From positions 14,942,001 to 15,006,000 of the forward strand of contig NC_071332.1 of NCBI RefSeq assembly GCF_010183535.1: DNA of 64,000 nucleotides, in the 5' to 3' direction. The DNA comes from Caenorhabditis remanei. Lineage: Eukaryota; Nematoda; Chromadorea; Rhabditida; Rhabditidae. Made by a program: the position numbers and the translations under genes. The first letter of the stretch is position 1, and each line of letters begins with the position of its first letter. The notes beneath the pieces are model-generated. The model ran no database searches, had not been told where the DNA came from, and was given only the letters and a program-made list of their open reading frames with translations. Below, one piece after another: positions 1 to 12,427 of this stretch.

Positions 1-146
1 TCTATGCTCCTCCCCGCTGCCTCGAGCATTCAGTTACAGCTGTGACCTATTAAAGAGACTCAAACACGACGTTTCTAGAAAGAGTTGAGTAATAGAACAA
101 GAGGAAAAGAGTAAAGTTTATTCAGGAGGCGGAAATTAGATCAGAA

Positions 147-1880
147 TCATAAGAAGAGAATTATAAAATTGATGAAATTAGCGGCTTGGAAGATAAACAT
201 CAGAACAAACTCTATTCTTATCCAGTTGCAGAGTCTTTCGAACTTGGAAGATTCTCCGAATTTCTGTTTTGAATTGTTCTTCTTCTTCTTCTGATACTTC
301 CGAACAACAGGAATAATCAGAACGACTACAATCGAGGACATGACAATGACTAAGCCGACGATGACGTATATCGCTGGAATTTTCAGAATCTCAACGGTTG
401 AAATTTCAGATACCTAGCTACCTAGCAAAGGGATCCTCGCAGTCTTCGGAAGATCCTCTGCCAAAATCACCAGAATAAAAGTCATTCCCATAATATTTGT
501 GAGCCCCACAGTAATCTGAAATTGAAATGTCCAGTATAGTGACAACAAACAACTAACTTGTTCAATAAAATACTGTTTGAGAGAGGTTCCTCTACCACGA
601 TCACTTCGGACAAACACTCCACGGCATCTATCTTTTCTCACCTTTTCCCCAACGTTTTCTATATTGAGGAACAAGGCGATGATCGAGAGAAAGTTGATAA
701 AAAACGCAGGAACCATGACCAGAGCAACATAAAATCCGGGGTTTCTTTGGAATCTTGCGATAAATCTTTGAGTTGCAGCATAGTCCGCATTTCCAGCTGG
801 TTGCACTGCCACGCCGATGTGAGACACTTTCCATTCACCGTTTCCCTGGAAAATCATTATTTCAATAGTTCTCAAAAGAATGGGAAAACATAAGAAAAAT
901 CAAAAATTTACCAGTTGAGAAAGTGGTTTTTCAATCTTTTCCATCTCTCCTTTAATACCATACTCATCTGCAAAATAGGTGTGAAATAGCACACTGACTC
1001 CACATTCATGCTCGTCCATCGGAAATTTGAAGACCTAAATGATCAAGGATTACTGTAGCTGATGGGATACTGTACCTACATCAAGTTGACAAATCACAGA
1101 TACTACGGTAGATGTGTAAAAGCCGACTGTTCCGTTGAAATTTATCTGAAAGCGGGTACAGTAACTAGTGAGATATTTGATATCAGGTTAACCCATGCGG
1201 TCCTTGGCGCATCATCTGACTCGAAGAATTTCACTTCATGTCTGGAAATAAAAGAGTTGAAGGTGCAGTACAACAAATATAACTCACGCATCCGCAATTG
1301 TAATTTCCGGCAGCCATATCTGCTTCTGTGGCACATAAATATGGCTAATGCCCCCATATTCCAATGGATTCCATTTGAGTCTGTGATCAGTCCACTCGGC
1401 GGAATAGTCAAAGATAAATGTGACTTTTTCTTCAACTTCAGTCTGTAAATTTCTAGATTTTTAAAGCTTCAGGAAATCCATTTACCACATCAACCAATTT
1501 CAGCATAGCCATTATCAGAGTGAGTTGTGTGATTGGAGGATGAGTTGTCGTGTTTTGATCGATCCATTGGGACTTGTCTGAAAATAACAGTCAGGGTGCC
1601 AACAGACTTATTGAAAACTATTACGTAACGTGTAGATCGCACTGAGGGTTGAATCGTAATCTGTGAATAAATCCTTCCATAATCGTTTCTGATCAGCAAG
1701 AAACTTATTGTAGGTGGCCACTGAAACAGGTTTAATCCTAATTTCACTCTAATTATCCTAATTAGTCATCCTAATTAGGTATCACAGAAAACACTTACTC
1801 TCATCCTTTGTCATTTCTTGTGACATCACGAATCCACTCATCAATGTGCATATCAAAACAAAAAGGTTAAACCTCGACAT
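147..1880 (-). CDS. Cys-loop ligand-gated ion channel, paralogue 1
   Basis: Spliced gene for a pentameric ligand-gated channel subunit at the cell membrane. It starts with a signal peptide (MSRFNLFVLICTLMSG). The extracellular domain ends in the cys-loop: two cysteines 13 residues apart with FPMDEHE between them. Four membrane segments follow: TM1 (FYVALVMVPAFFINFLS), TM2 after GEK (TNIMGMTFILVILAEDLPK), TM3, and TM4 ending FIILFL before the stop. Glutamate in GEK at the inner end of TM2 is the cation-selective (nicotinic-like) signature. I see no adjacent cysteine pair in loop C, so it is probably a non-alpha subunit. The intron before TM2 has no in-frame stop. One donor is GTTAAC where the two neighbours have GTAAAC and GTAAGT. 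Ligand unknown. Confidence 0.85.
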
Positions 1881-2117
1881 GAGATACAAAATATGAAAAT
1901 AGAGTAATCCGTTGTTGACTAGAACAAACCAAAGTCTCGGAAGTAAGTGGGCAAGGTGAGAGGAAACGATGTAAACTAATATTCTTCAAGCACTCAGAAC
2001 ACGCTGACGTTTTTTGATGTACATCGGAACAAAAAGTTGTGGTTTGACAGGAGAATTTTATACGGGCACAAAAATGAGAAGGAAGCGCTTGATCAAAACT
2101 CAAATACCTTGGATGAT

Positions 2118-3804
2118 CTACATAAAAAGAATGATAAAATTAACGAAATTAGCCACTTGGAAGATGAACATCAATAGATACTCAATCCGAATCCACTTCC
2201 AAAACTTTCCAAGCCTAAAGGAAAACATCTATCGGTGTGTCTGTTTGTCCAACTTACCAAGAGTTCTTATCCAATTTCTGTTCTTCTTGAATATTCTTAT
2301 TCTTCTTCTGATACTTCCTAACAAATGGTAGAATTAAGACAACTGCAATAGAAGCCATAACAATTATCAATCCGACGATTACATAAATCGCTGAAACTCT
2401 TCCAAAACATTTTGAAATTTCCAGAATAATCTTACCTAGAAGTGGGATTCTTGCAGTTTTTGGGAGATCTGCTGCAAGGATGACTAGAATGAAGGTCATT
2501 GCCATAATATTAGTAAGACCCACAGTAAGCTAAAACAATGTTTTAAATAAGAAAATCCATTAATCCAGTACCTTCTCTCCAACATTTTCGATATTGATGA
2601 ACAGTGCAATGATTGATAAAAAGTTTATGAAAAACGCGGGTATCATCACCAAGGCCACATAGAATCCTGGATTCCTCTGGAATCTTGCAATAAATTTTTG
2701 AGTTGATCCAATGTTTTCACTATCCGAGATATCTTCTTCAGCTACACCAATATAAGTCACTTTCCATTCACCATTTCCCTGGAAAATCATTATTTCAATT
2801 GCTCTCAAAAAATCATAAATACCAGCTGTGACAATGGCTTCGCTAGCGGTTCCATAACCCCTTTTATCTCATATTCATCTGCAAAATAGGTGTGAAATAA
2901 CACACTAACTCCACACTCGTGTTGGTCCATTGGAAATTTGAAAACCTTAAAGTTCATGAATTACTGTACATAGTCCCTAGGAAACAAACTACATACATCA
3001 AGTTGACAAATGACAGATGATACGGTAGATGTATAGAAACCTGCAGTTCCGTTGTAATTGATCTGAAAATTGTTTGGAAGGTTTTGACTTTGAGAGTATC
3101 GGGTTTACCCATGCGGTCCTCGGTGCATCGTCTGACTCGAAGAATTTGACTTCATGACTGAAACAAGATCGATGAAAAGCGCTAGACGTAGAGTAGAACT
3201 CACGCATCAGCAATCGTAATCTCGGGCAACCAAATAGCTCTCTGTGGTACATAAATATGACTGATCCCTCCGTATTCTAATGGATTCCATTTCAGTCTGT
3301 AATCCGTGTACTCTGCAATGTAATCGAAGAGAAATGTGATTTTCTCTTCCACTTCAACCTGAAGATAATATCTATATATCATGACATATTATCATGACAT
3401 GGGGATTGAAAAAGTTAGAACCTTACGACATCGACTAATTTCAGCATAGCCATTGTCAACTTTAACTCGGTTATTGGAGGATGGATAGTTTTGTTTTGAT
3501 TGATCCATTGGGACTTGTCTGAAAACTAGTCGTCATATTTTCTCAGAATTTCAAATTGTCGCGTTACGCAATGTGTAGATTGCACTGATAGTTGGATCAT
3601 ATCCTTTGAACAGATCATCCCATAGACGTTTCTGATCCGCTAGGAACTTGTCATAGGTCGCCACTAAAATTGTTGACCTAGTACATGGTTTTCAGAATTC
3701 TAGTCGAACTCACTCTCCGCTTTAGTCATCTCCTGTGACTTTACCAATGTGCACATCAAACAACATGTAAGCACCAGAAGCCAATAATATTTCAACATAT
3801 TCAT
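2118..3804 (-). CDS. Cys-loop ligand-gated ion channel, paralogue 2
   Basis: Second copy in the tandem trio, with the same exon plan. The start is the first of two nearby ATGs (MNMLKYYWLLVLTCCLMCTL), giving a signal peptide. An extracellular exon reads FLFDYIAEYTDYRLKWN, followed by the conserved HEVKFFESDDAPRTAW exon. The TM1 block ends GEK; TM2-TM3 reads TNIMAMTFILVILAADLPK. TM4 is EYLLMFIFQVANFVNFIILF, with the stop one codon later. Seen: all four TM segments and intact splice sites. Known: GEK before TM2 marks cation-selective members. Inferred: a membrane receptor subunit that may assemble with its neighbours. No frame break seen. Confidence 0.85.
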
Positions 3805-4069
3805 CCTCCAGTATTAGGTAGAAAATATGAAAATAAAATAGTAATCCGTTTCCAGTACAAAGAAAGGAAGTGAGTGGATGAGACGGGTGCGCCGGTGTAA
3901 ACCAATATGCGCGTACTCCCAAAACGTACGCTAAACTTTTATATGTGCACTCATCGGACCAAAAAGTTTAAGTTTTACACGTTTGAAGGTCAGAAAGCTA
4001 ATACACATCAGGTTCAAATAGAAATGGCAGAAGACTTTATTGAGGTGGGCGGTAGATTATCATTTTACT

Positions 4070-5725
4070 TCAAAGGAAAAGAATTATAAAATTGACAAGA
4101 TTCGCTACTTGAAAGATGAACATCAAAACGTATTCTATTCTCAGCCAATTGTAAAGTTTTTGGATTCTTGTCTCTTTGCCGGTCTTCCCCTCTCCTTCAC
4201 TTTTCCTTTTCTTCTCTTGATATTTTCGAATTCCTGGTAGAATAAGGGCTACAACAATTGAAGTCATCACAATGACTAAGCCTACGATCACGTAGATAGC
4301 TGGAATTTCAAAATTGTTTTTTAGTTTCCAGAAGATTGAATACGTACCTAGCAATGGTAATTTTGCAGTTTTCGGCATTTCAGCGGCTAAGATTACCAAA
4401 ATGAAAGTCATCGCCATAATATTGGTTAGGCCTACTGTAATCTGTAAAATTGAAAATTAGACTTTCAGTCTAACCCAACATCTTTAGTACCTTTTCCCCA
4501 ATATCCTCAATATTCAAAAACAGTGCAATGATTGACAACAAGTTAATGAAAAACGCAGGTATCATAACCAAAGCCACATAAAATCCAGGATTTCTCTGGA
4601 ACCTTGCCACAAATCTTTGCACTGATCCCAAGTTCGGATCATTTGATTTCAGTTCTGAGACACCGACGTACGTTACCTTCCACTCGCCATTTCCCTGGAA
4701 ATTTAACTTTTTTGTTGCGCTCATTTCATTTGAAAAATAATTATACCAGTTCTGACATAGGTTTCCCGATCTGTTCCATACCACTCTTGATGACATACTC
4801 ATTGGGAAAGTACGTATGAAATAGAACACTGACTCCACATTCGTGTTCATCCAGTGGGAATTTGAAAACCTAGAATAAAATAGGTTTTTAGTTTTATATC
4901 TCCTGCTTACATCAAGTTGACATATTACTGATGAGACGGTGGCTGTGTAGAAACCAACACTTCCGTTGTAATGAACCTAAATTTCTGGTAATTCTTGTTA
5001 TTATCAAAGTACAAACTTACCCATGCTGTCCTCGGCGCATCATCAGACTCGAAAAATTTCACTTCATGACTGAAACGGAAGGAAGCGTTGAAAGCGCGCC
5101 AGATAGAATGATAGAATAAAGAACTTACGCATCCGCAATTGTAATTTCCGGCAGCCATATCTGCTTCTGCGGCACATACATATGACTGATGCCCCCATAT
5201 TCCAATGGATTCCATTTCAGCCTGTGATCTGTCCACTGAGCAATGTAGTCGAACAGAAACACTATCTTCTCCTCTACTTCGACCTAAAGTCAGAATATGC
5301 TGTAAATCAGTGAATCATCAATCAATACTCACCACATCAACCAATTTCAGCATACCCATCGTGAGAGTCAACTCAGTGATTGGGGGATGGATTGTTGTGT
5401 TTTGATTGATCCACTGGGATTTGTCTGAAAGTTTTTATGAATAAGGTTTTAATAGAACGAATTACGTAGTGTGTAGATTGCACTGACAGTCGCATCATAA
5501 TTTTTGAATAAGTCATCCCAAAGCCGCTTTTGGTCAGACAAGAACTTGTTGTAAGTGGCCACTGAAAACAATTTTTGGTGGAATATAATTATTTCAAATT
5601 ATTTTTCCAATCAAACATTTCACGACACAATGTTGAAACTTACTCTCCGCTTTAGTCATCTCTTGTGACGTCACCAAGCTGCTCATCAAATTCCAAATCA
5701 GAGCAAGAAGATAGAATTTCGACAT
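4070..5725 (-). CDS. Cys-loop ligand-gated ion channel, paralogue 3
   Basis: Third tandem copy. Start MSKFYLLALIWNLMSSLV is a signal peptide followed by the conserved TSQEMTKAES. The ligand-binding exons, the TM1 exon ending GEK, TM2-TM3 (TNIMAMTFILVILAAEMPK) and a C-terminal TM4 ending FIILFL are all present. The cytoplasmic TM3-TM4 loop is short and Lys/Glu-rich (KYQEKKRKSEGEGKTGKE). The exon order matches the two downstream copies, pointing to recent tandem duplication. Alternative reading: a heteromer-only subunit, because no vicinal cysteines are visible. Ligand not predictable from sequence alone. Confidence 0.85.
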
Positions 5726-5973
5726 GATCTTTATTGAATACAAAATATGAAAAAGAAGTAGTTATGTATATTTATATTTACACACGAAACACCACGCCAA
5801 GCTCCAAACTTTCGGAAGTAGTGGGTAGAAGAGAGGGGGAAACGATGTAAAATAATATTCTTTGCACCCAAAAAAAAAGACTCGAATAAGGGGGTTCATC
5901 AGAAGTGAAGTTTTACACGTTAGCAGCAGGAAAGGTCAAAAAGTAAATTATGTACATGGAATGTCGATAAGGG

Positions 5974-7824
5974 TTACTGTCCATTGACAATTTGATAGAT
6001 CTTGTCGTGGAATGGGAAACAACGGAAGAGACGTTTGACCTCCATTGATTGGAGGAACAGTTCAACGGAACGCTGAAAATTAGATATGAAACAAGTAGTA
6101 AATAATTCAGAAAACTTTGTGGGAACTGTACCCAAAATGGTTGCTAGAATTAAACTTTTTTTCGATATTTTTTGATTTCCTAAAGTTTTGTGCCATCCCG
6201 TACCGCCCTACTGACTCAGACTCAGCAAATGACGTGTCTCTTGAAAAGTTGGAATATTTACTTCAAATTCGCTTTACTTTTAAGTATACTCTAGCCCCGT
6301 CGTAACCCGATACTCTGACCTTTGATGGCCAAAAAAGACAACTACCGTAGTCCTTACCTCCAAAGCCGGCAGTAGCATGAGCAACCCGCTCAACCTGAAT
6401 GCTGGGTCGACATCTGGAGAATCCTTCTCATAGAATGACATCAGCTCAGCTATCACTTTCTGCCTGACTGGTCTGCATACTGGATAATAGCAATCTGGTT
6501 GTCCATCGAGAGAATCATTCCAAGTGCACAATGTTACCAATGCAAGGAACTCAATTAGAGAGATTTTTTGGTGACACAAAGGATGGAACACGTTTCGTTT
6601 CATTTGGTCAAAGTATGGGCGGTACATTCTGAAACAAGAAATGTATATGGGGGTTACTGTAACCTAGGAGACTCACTTCATTGCATCCGTAGACTTGCAC
6701 CTCTCATTGTGCTCAGGATCATAGTAGAACTGATCCAAATTCATTGTGTCTATGAAATCTCCATTCGCCAGAACAAACACTTCGGTACCTTCTAAATAAC
6801 TACGGTATCCCATTTCCAAGATGAGAAAAGATACGAAAAAGTACTTGAAGACATGTTTCTTCTCGAATGATCCCATTTCTTTGAACTGTGAAAAGCTGTT
6901 CTCCAAAAATTCGTACTGTAGGTACACATCATTCACATAAATGGTACAAAACTCTCCGTATGTCGTGGCTCTTGGTTTCTGAAAAACTTGAAACTTAAAA
7001 CTTTTTGCAGAATGGTCTTCTTACTAACCATTTTAGGCGCATGAAGGCTGTACCTCTGCTTGTACAACTTCTGATAACTTTCCATAACTCCACATAGAAT
7101 TGGAGTCATCTCATGATAGTCACCTAGGTCGAGCTGAAATTTAAAGACTACTTTCAAGAGGTAATATTGATACTCCTCACACTGAGAATGGGACTGTTGC
7201 ATGACGCAGGCGATGACGAGCATGATGGAAGACTCTCGATTCCAGGAGACGGAGAGGATTTCGCAGAGTTTTGGATTGTTTGCACAACTGGAAAATGAGA
7301 ATTTTCAAGTGTCCCTTAAGGTTCAAATAGATAACCTATCAGTAGCCTTGAGACTATCTCGATCACAAATCTATCTTCCGATTTTTATCTGCATCCCGAT
7401 CAACAATCGGAATTGTCATCATTTTCCCTTACAGTCTATTTCTCACGAAAACGTGTCTACCATGTGGAAAACATGTGTTGACTTTAGTCACTTACAGGTT
7501 ATGTTCTAAAATTCTAGAATCCATCAAAAACACACCTTCCGGATTCATCCCGACGTGAAGACACTTTGCATATCTACATGATTTACAGCTATCTCTGCTA
7601 CTCATCTTGATGATGCAATCATTATTTTTTCTGCACAAAAACTTAGAGGCTAGGTTCATAGAAGTGGTTCTACGGAAGAATGCTGCACAGGCTCTGAAAT
7701 CAAAGTATTAAAAAATTAATATGAAAACAGAATGGGCTTACTTGCAAGCGATTGCACCAAAATGATACCCATCACCAAGTTGATGGCATACACTGCAGAA
7801 TTTTCGTTCACGGGAGACTATCAT
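5974..7824 (-). CDS. Nuclear hormone receptor (nematode-expanded type)
   Basis: Transcription factor with an N-terminal C4 zinc-finger pair and a C-terminal ligand-binding domain. Exon 1 gives MIVSRERKFCSVCHQLGDGY and HFGAIACK; exon 2 begins ACAAFFRR. The second finger reads CRKNNDCIIK...CKSCRYAKCLHVGM, with all zinc-binding cysteines present. The P-box CKACAAFFRR is typical of the expanded nematode NHRs derived from HNF4. The ligand-binding part runs over several exons (for example MYRPYFDQMKRNVFHPLC) and ends FHDKIYQIVNGQ. No clear AF-2 helix was seen. Ligand and targets unknown. Confidence 0.85.
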
Positions 7825-8543
7825 TTTGGAGAGAGAGAGAAACTGGAAAAATGATACGTAGCAATATTTGATCTCACTATTTATACAAGACGATCACAGA
7901 ATACGGTAGCAGAAATAACACAAAAAGATAAGATAACAGACCATTGACCTGGAGGAAGTCTACGTGACAAATGGGAAATGAAATGGTGAAACAATACAGG
8001 ACTGCAGGAATCATGCAAAGTTTTCATGGCGTTGCGAGGTGTTTCCCCGAGACAACCCAAAAAAGATGACAATTCGTTCGATGAGAGAGACATGGAAGTG
8101 GAGGAAAAGGGAAGTGAGAGGTTGTACTAATCACGTACGCATCTCTCGTTTGCCAGCTGATCTTTTGAGTCGAAGTGAGTGGGGGGCAGACTAGTGTGTT
8201 TTGTTGATAGACACTTGGAGGTACGAGGGGAGGTAACAAATAGTGATGCAAGGAACATTCACTTCAAGTAAGTGATGTTTGCACTATGATGCAATTTTTG
8301 AAACTAAAGAAAATGTTCATTTTGATCTAATAGATTAAAAAAAACATTGTATCCAGTTCTTTTCAATTGCTTGACCGAAAAGCGTAGATATAAAGTACAC
8401 CGGTATGACTAAGATTAAAACTATTGGAAGATTAGAAATACCGATAATTAAATAAACATCTCTTTTCCGTACGCATTAATTTGAGGGAACAGTCCATACT
8501 TTGCTAATATGACTTCCAGTAAAAGTTGGGGAGTACACAAGCA
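7825..8543. other. Intergenic, 5' of the nuclear receptor
   Basis: No coding frame with family resemblance on either strand. Sequence is mixed AT-rich with purine runs. It must hold the promoter of the minus-strand nuclear receptor, but no motif stands out. Confidence 0.5.
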
Positions 8544-8798
8544 GACTTGCAAAATTTCGGCCCGGAGCCAAAAAATGTGCACAGTTTTTTCACAAGGTTT
8601 TTCGAAATTTTTTCAAATATTCATCAAAAATAGTCAAAAATTCTATGTAAGTTTGTGTTTCATCGGTATGTGAAAACATAGTCGAAAAATCTACTTTTTT
8701 GTAAAAAAATCGAAAAAAAAAATTCAAAAAAAAAATCAAAATTTCAAATTTTTGTACTGTGGCCAGGGCTGACCGGCCCGGGCCAGCACGTTGCAAGT
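8544..8798. repeat. Palindromic GC-ended element, copy R1
   Basis: About 255 bp with complementary ends (ACTTGCAAAA at the left, TTGCAAGT at the right). GC-rich shoulders (CGGCCCGG / CCGGCCCGGG) flank an A/T-rich core of AAAAATC runs. The same layout recurs near 57.55 kb and 61.96 kb. Probably a non-autonomous foldback/MITE family. No target duplication is resolved. Confidence 0.6.
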
Positions 8799-9097
8799 CG
8801 GTACACAAGGATGTTGTGGGAGTTGGTTGTAGTGATTAGACAAATGAGGAAGATGAATTTGGTGATAATTATTATGGAATTCGAAAAATCGAAAAATCTT
8901 TTACAGTTGATAAAAGTAATATCCCAGATCCTATCATTTTCGGGTTTTTGTTGAATCAAGTTTTAGCATCAACGGGGTGTGGAGGAGTCTGATTACAGTT
9001 ATAGCCCATATTAGAACGAGATTTGGCAAAGATGGGATAAGACATTCTTCTTCTAAAAACTAAATTATTCAATAACATCAAAAAAGTTCATTTAATA

Positions 9098-10446
9098 TTA
9101 AAACTGGAATGTGAACGTTGCCTTTCCATTGTAGACGTAAAATTCATACACATTCCCGCCAGAGTTGTCAAAGTTCATCGGAAGAACTTCTTGGAATTGA
9201 GTTTTGCTGAAAGTCATTGAAACACGATAAGAAAATGATTCTATTCAAGAAACCTACGTAAAATTCTTATAGAAGTTGTAAGGGTCGAGGGAACCGTAGT
9301 AAATAGTAACATAATCCGCCTAAAAATAAATTTCATGGAAATGAATAACTCTTTGATAATTTACAGTGTCCATCTGAACATCAGTGAGTGTCTGTTTCAC
9401 TTGATATGCAGCGACAAGAGCTGTCTTCTTCTTTGTACTGTTTACTGTGACCGAAACTTTAGAATTTACTGTGGGAATCAGTTCTGTGAAGGTTATGTCT
9501 TTGATACCTAAAGGAGTTCAATTTTAATCCAAAAAACTCATTTGATCTTCTCACGTAAAGCTTCTTGAATCAAAAGAAGATCAGCATTTTTACTGGCTTC
9601 AAGGTTGACAAGAACAATTGTGTCATCTTTGGAAATCCATTGGTTATTGGTTTGGTATAGTGAGTACAGACTGGAATTTTCAGAGTTTTTTTCGGTGCAA
9701 GCTATAGTAAAGCTTACTTTGAAATATATGTGCCATCAAGGCTTGACCCTTCAAAAACTAGTGTGCTCCTGAGAGAATAATAACTCGTTGTGCTCACTGG
9801 GAATGCAAGTAACGAGACCCCTTGCGGTGCATAGTACGTACGATAGTACAGAGAATTGGTGGCATTGATAAGAGTCACTTGAGGTCCAACGCTATTGTAA
9901 CTGGTGATTTCGGTTGGGACTGTAACCATAAGAGTTTGTGAAGAGATTATTCTGGATAGCTTACGTAACAACCATTGAATCTTGAATGCAAACGTGGCAA
10001 CTGCTTTGTTGGAAACAGCGAGTGTGAATTTTGCTGGTGGGAAATAATACGGTTGCATTCCTTCGGTGGTTGTTCTGAAGTGAAATTTGGCTGTTTTAAT
10101 TCAAATAGATTTCAAATCTTACTGTATCAAATTTCCAGCAGAATCAATAATCTGGAATCGGGAGTCTTTGTCAGTTGTCTTTCCACTGATACTCAATTTT
10201 GCATAGTAGCCTTTTGGAACAGTTACAATCCAACTAAATGTTTGATCCTTTGCCAGACTCGGTGTTGTCTGATTTTCATTCCACGTGGTTGGCCAGTAAT
10301 ACGGTTGGGAGTTTACTAGTCTATTCACTACGTTTCCAGTTTTGCAGGCTGGAAAAATGTAGAACTTTTTCTAAAAAATAAAAGAGAAACGTACTATTTC
10401 CTGCTGCAGAAACTGTAGACACGATAGCAAGAAGCAAAAAGAACAT
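9098..10446 (-). CDS. CUB-like domain secreted protein A
   Basis: Secreted protein of about 350 residues in several exons. The signal peptide is MFFLLLAIVSTVSAAG. First CUB-like half: CKTGNVVNRLVNSQPYYWP, then GYYAKLSISGKTTDKDSRFQ. Second half: MQPYYFPPAKFTLAVSN with LRSTLVFEGSS. The C-terminus reads FYVYNGKATFTFQF before TAA. This matches the nematode CUB-like family (Pfam CUB_2), many members of which are pathogen- or stress-induced in C. elegans. A close paralogue lies 6 kb downstream in the same orientation. Exact role unknown; an intestinal or cuticular immune effector is a family-based inference. Confidence 0.8.
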
Positions 10447-11162
10447 TTTAGACTGAAGATAGATTGACACACTTTTAGAATTCGTTTATATGTGTAATTG
10501 TGGCACGAGAAATATGATATTTCAAGAACTTTGTTAATCAAAAAGAAGATTTAAACGGCACATTGCTCTTTGTAAGCCGATTGTAATTGATAAAAACTAT
10601 AAAATGTGTGGGTGTAGAGTTAAAGATAACAGTTCAAGTTCAATCGGTGCATTTGAATTTAGTGCCTGAAATTCTGCTGGTAGAAACTTTATTATTATTT
10701 TTTGTTTGAATCGTAAAACTCGTTAAGCCTCTCTGACTTTATAACGTTGACAGGAATTTGTCAACAGTGTATCATTTTTGGGATTGAAGTGCAGAAATAC
10801 AATATCTTCCGATCGAACTCTTTTTAAAAGTGACGTCAACTATATTTTTGTTGTTCTCAATTGAAATCAATGATACATTTATTTTCAATTCAAATGGCAA
10901 CCTCCTGAATTATTTTCACCTGGATCTACACTTGTAAATAAATGTTATTCTTTCATCCGGCACACTTTTTTGTTACTCCCCCGTTGTTTCAGTATCGATT
11001 TCTCCCTTAAACACATCACAGATTTGGTTCTTAAAATATGAATTTTCTTGAAAGTTATCACGATACGGATACTTATCAGACTGTTGAAGCCCTCCAGACG
11101 ACAAGTTCTGTACCAAATAAATTGACTACTGTTGAACTAGAAACGTTTTTGAGTTATACTAT
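10447..11162. other. Intergenic, upstream of CUB-like A
   Basis: Spans the promoter side of the minus-strand CUB-like gene up to the mariner-like element. No gene, repeat or strong motif recognised. Confidence 0.5.
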
Positions 11163-11164
11163 TA

Positions 11165-12427
11165 GGCTGAGTCATAAGTTTCTTTCTTTTTTCAGATGAT
11201 TTTTGACACGCAATTTCTCGAAGGCTAATAACTCATATAATGAGAAATATAATTGGTTAATACTTATAACTCATTGTGATTCTACCTGTGACTTGACGTC
11301 CGCCATCTGCTTAATCTCAGCCGTAGGCAAGTCAAAACACTTGAGGAACCCTTTTTTGGTACGATTCTTCGACTCCATTTTTTTCCTAGAAAATGTTGAC
11401 GAGAATGTGTGAGCTATTGAGAATTAAAACAAGCAAGAACAGTTATGTATAAAAAAACAATAAAGATATTTGAACTAAACAACGATGGTTTAATGCGGGT
11501 CTTTGAAGAACGGTGAGCATAAGCACTTTAGGGGTGTGCGAGTATTTTCGATTTTTCTTTAACGCTAGATAAGGAAATCAGTGAAAATGCTTATTATTAA
11601 ATAGAGTAGACATTGATGTTTCTAAATTTACTTTGTTTCGGATATTCACACCATTTGTCTTTTTTCGCAAGAAGCCCGAAGTCAACATCATCAAATTCAC
11701 GTGATTTTTGAGTTTGATGAAGCCTACTGCTCGTATTTTTGAATCAATGTACTAGATATTTTGCACAATTCTAGAACAATGTATTTACTGTTGATTACTA
11801 ATAACAAAATAATTCAGACTTGTTTGGGTGCGTTGAAAAAAGACCTAGACTTCACTCAGGTCTACTTCACTAATATTCTCAAAAGTGTGAAAATCTTAAC
11901 AATCACGTCAACCAAGTTTTATCACTTATTCGAATGACTTTGGTATATAGTTTTTTGTTGCATGACTTGCTTATGCTACTGTCTAACTTTTGCAAATAGT
12001 TTGATATAAATGCTCTCTCCAATATTTTAGTAATCGACTTATACCCAGGAGAACATTGTTTTCTCATACCTGTCGGTCGTCTGATCATAACTTCTTTGTC
12101 TTGGAGAGTTTCATCCAAACCTAAATTGTTATAACAAGACAAAGTCTTTCTTCATAAATACCACTTGTTTCCTCATGAAAATCTCAGAATTTTGAAATAA
12201 ATCCGACTAGAATGAAAAACCTTTTCAAAATAGAAATTTGATTGGAGACAGAAAAAACTGTCGTTTTCACGACTGGACTGTCTGTGCACTAACTTAAAAC
12301 ATTGTTTGTTAGCCACTGAAAAGTTCATTATAATGCAAAAAAGTTTGGGTCGATAAACAATCACAGTACCTAGAAACCGTGAGTCAAAGTAAAACTCCAA
12401 AAAAAGAAAGAAACTTATGACTCAACC
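11165..12427 (-). mobile_element. Mariner-like element, copy 1 (degenerate)
   Basis: 1,263 bp bounded by inverted ends GGCTGAGTCATAAGTTTCTT and the complement of GGTTGAGTCATAAGTTTCTT, flanked by TA on both sides. Terminal sequence, TA target and length resemble mariner elements (about 1.3 kb). I found no intact transposase or DD34D region; only short broken frames remain. A second copy with matching interior lies at 21,139-23,729 in the opposite orientation. The right end touches the 5' end of the srz gene. Confidence 0.7.

Noticed and set aside
558..893. 111-codon plus-strand frame within channel paralogue 1
   Set aside because: Antisense to the TM1 exon and adjacent intron; no family resemblance.
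11165..12427. Active mariner transposase
   Set aside because: Only short broken frames; no DD34D motif found in either copy.
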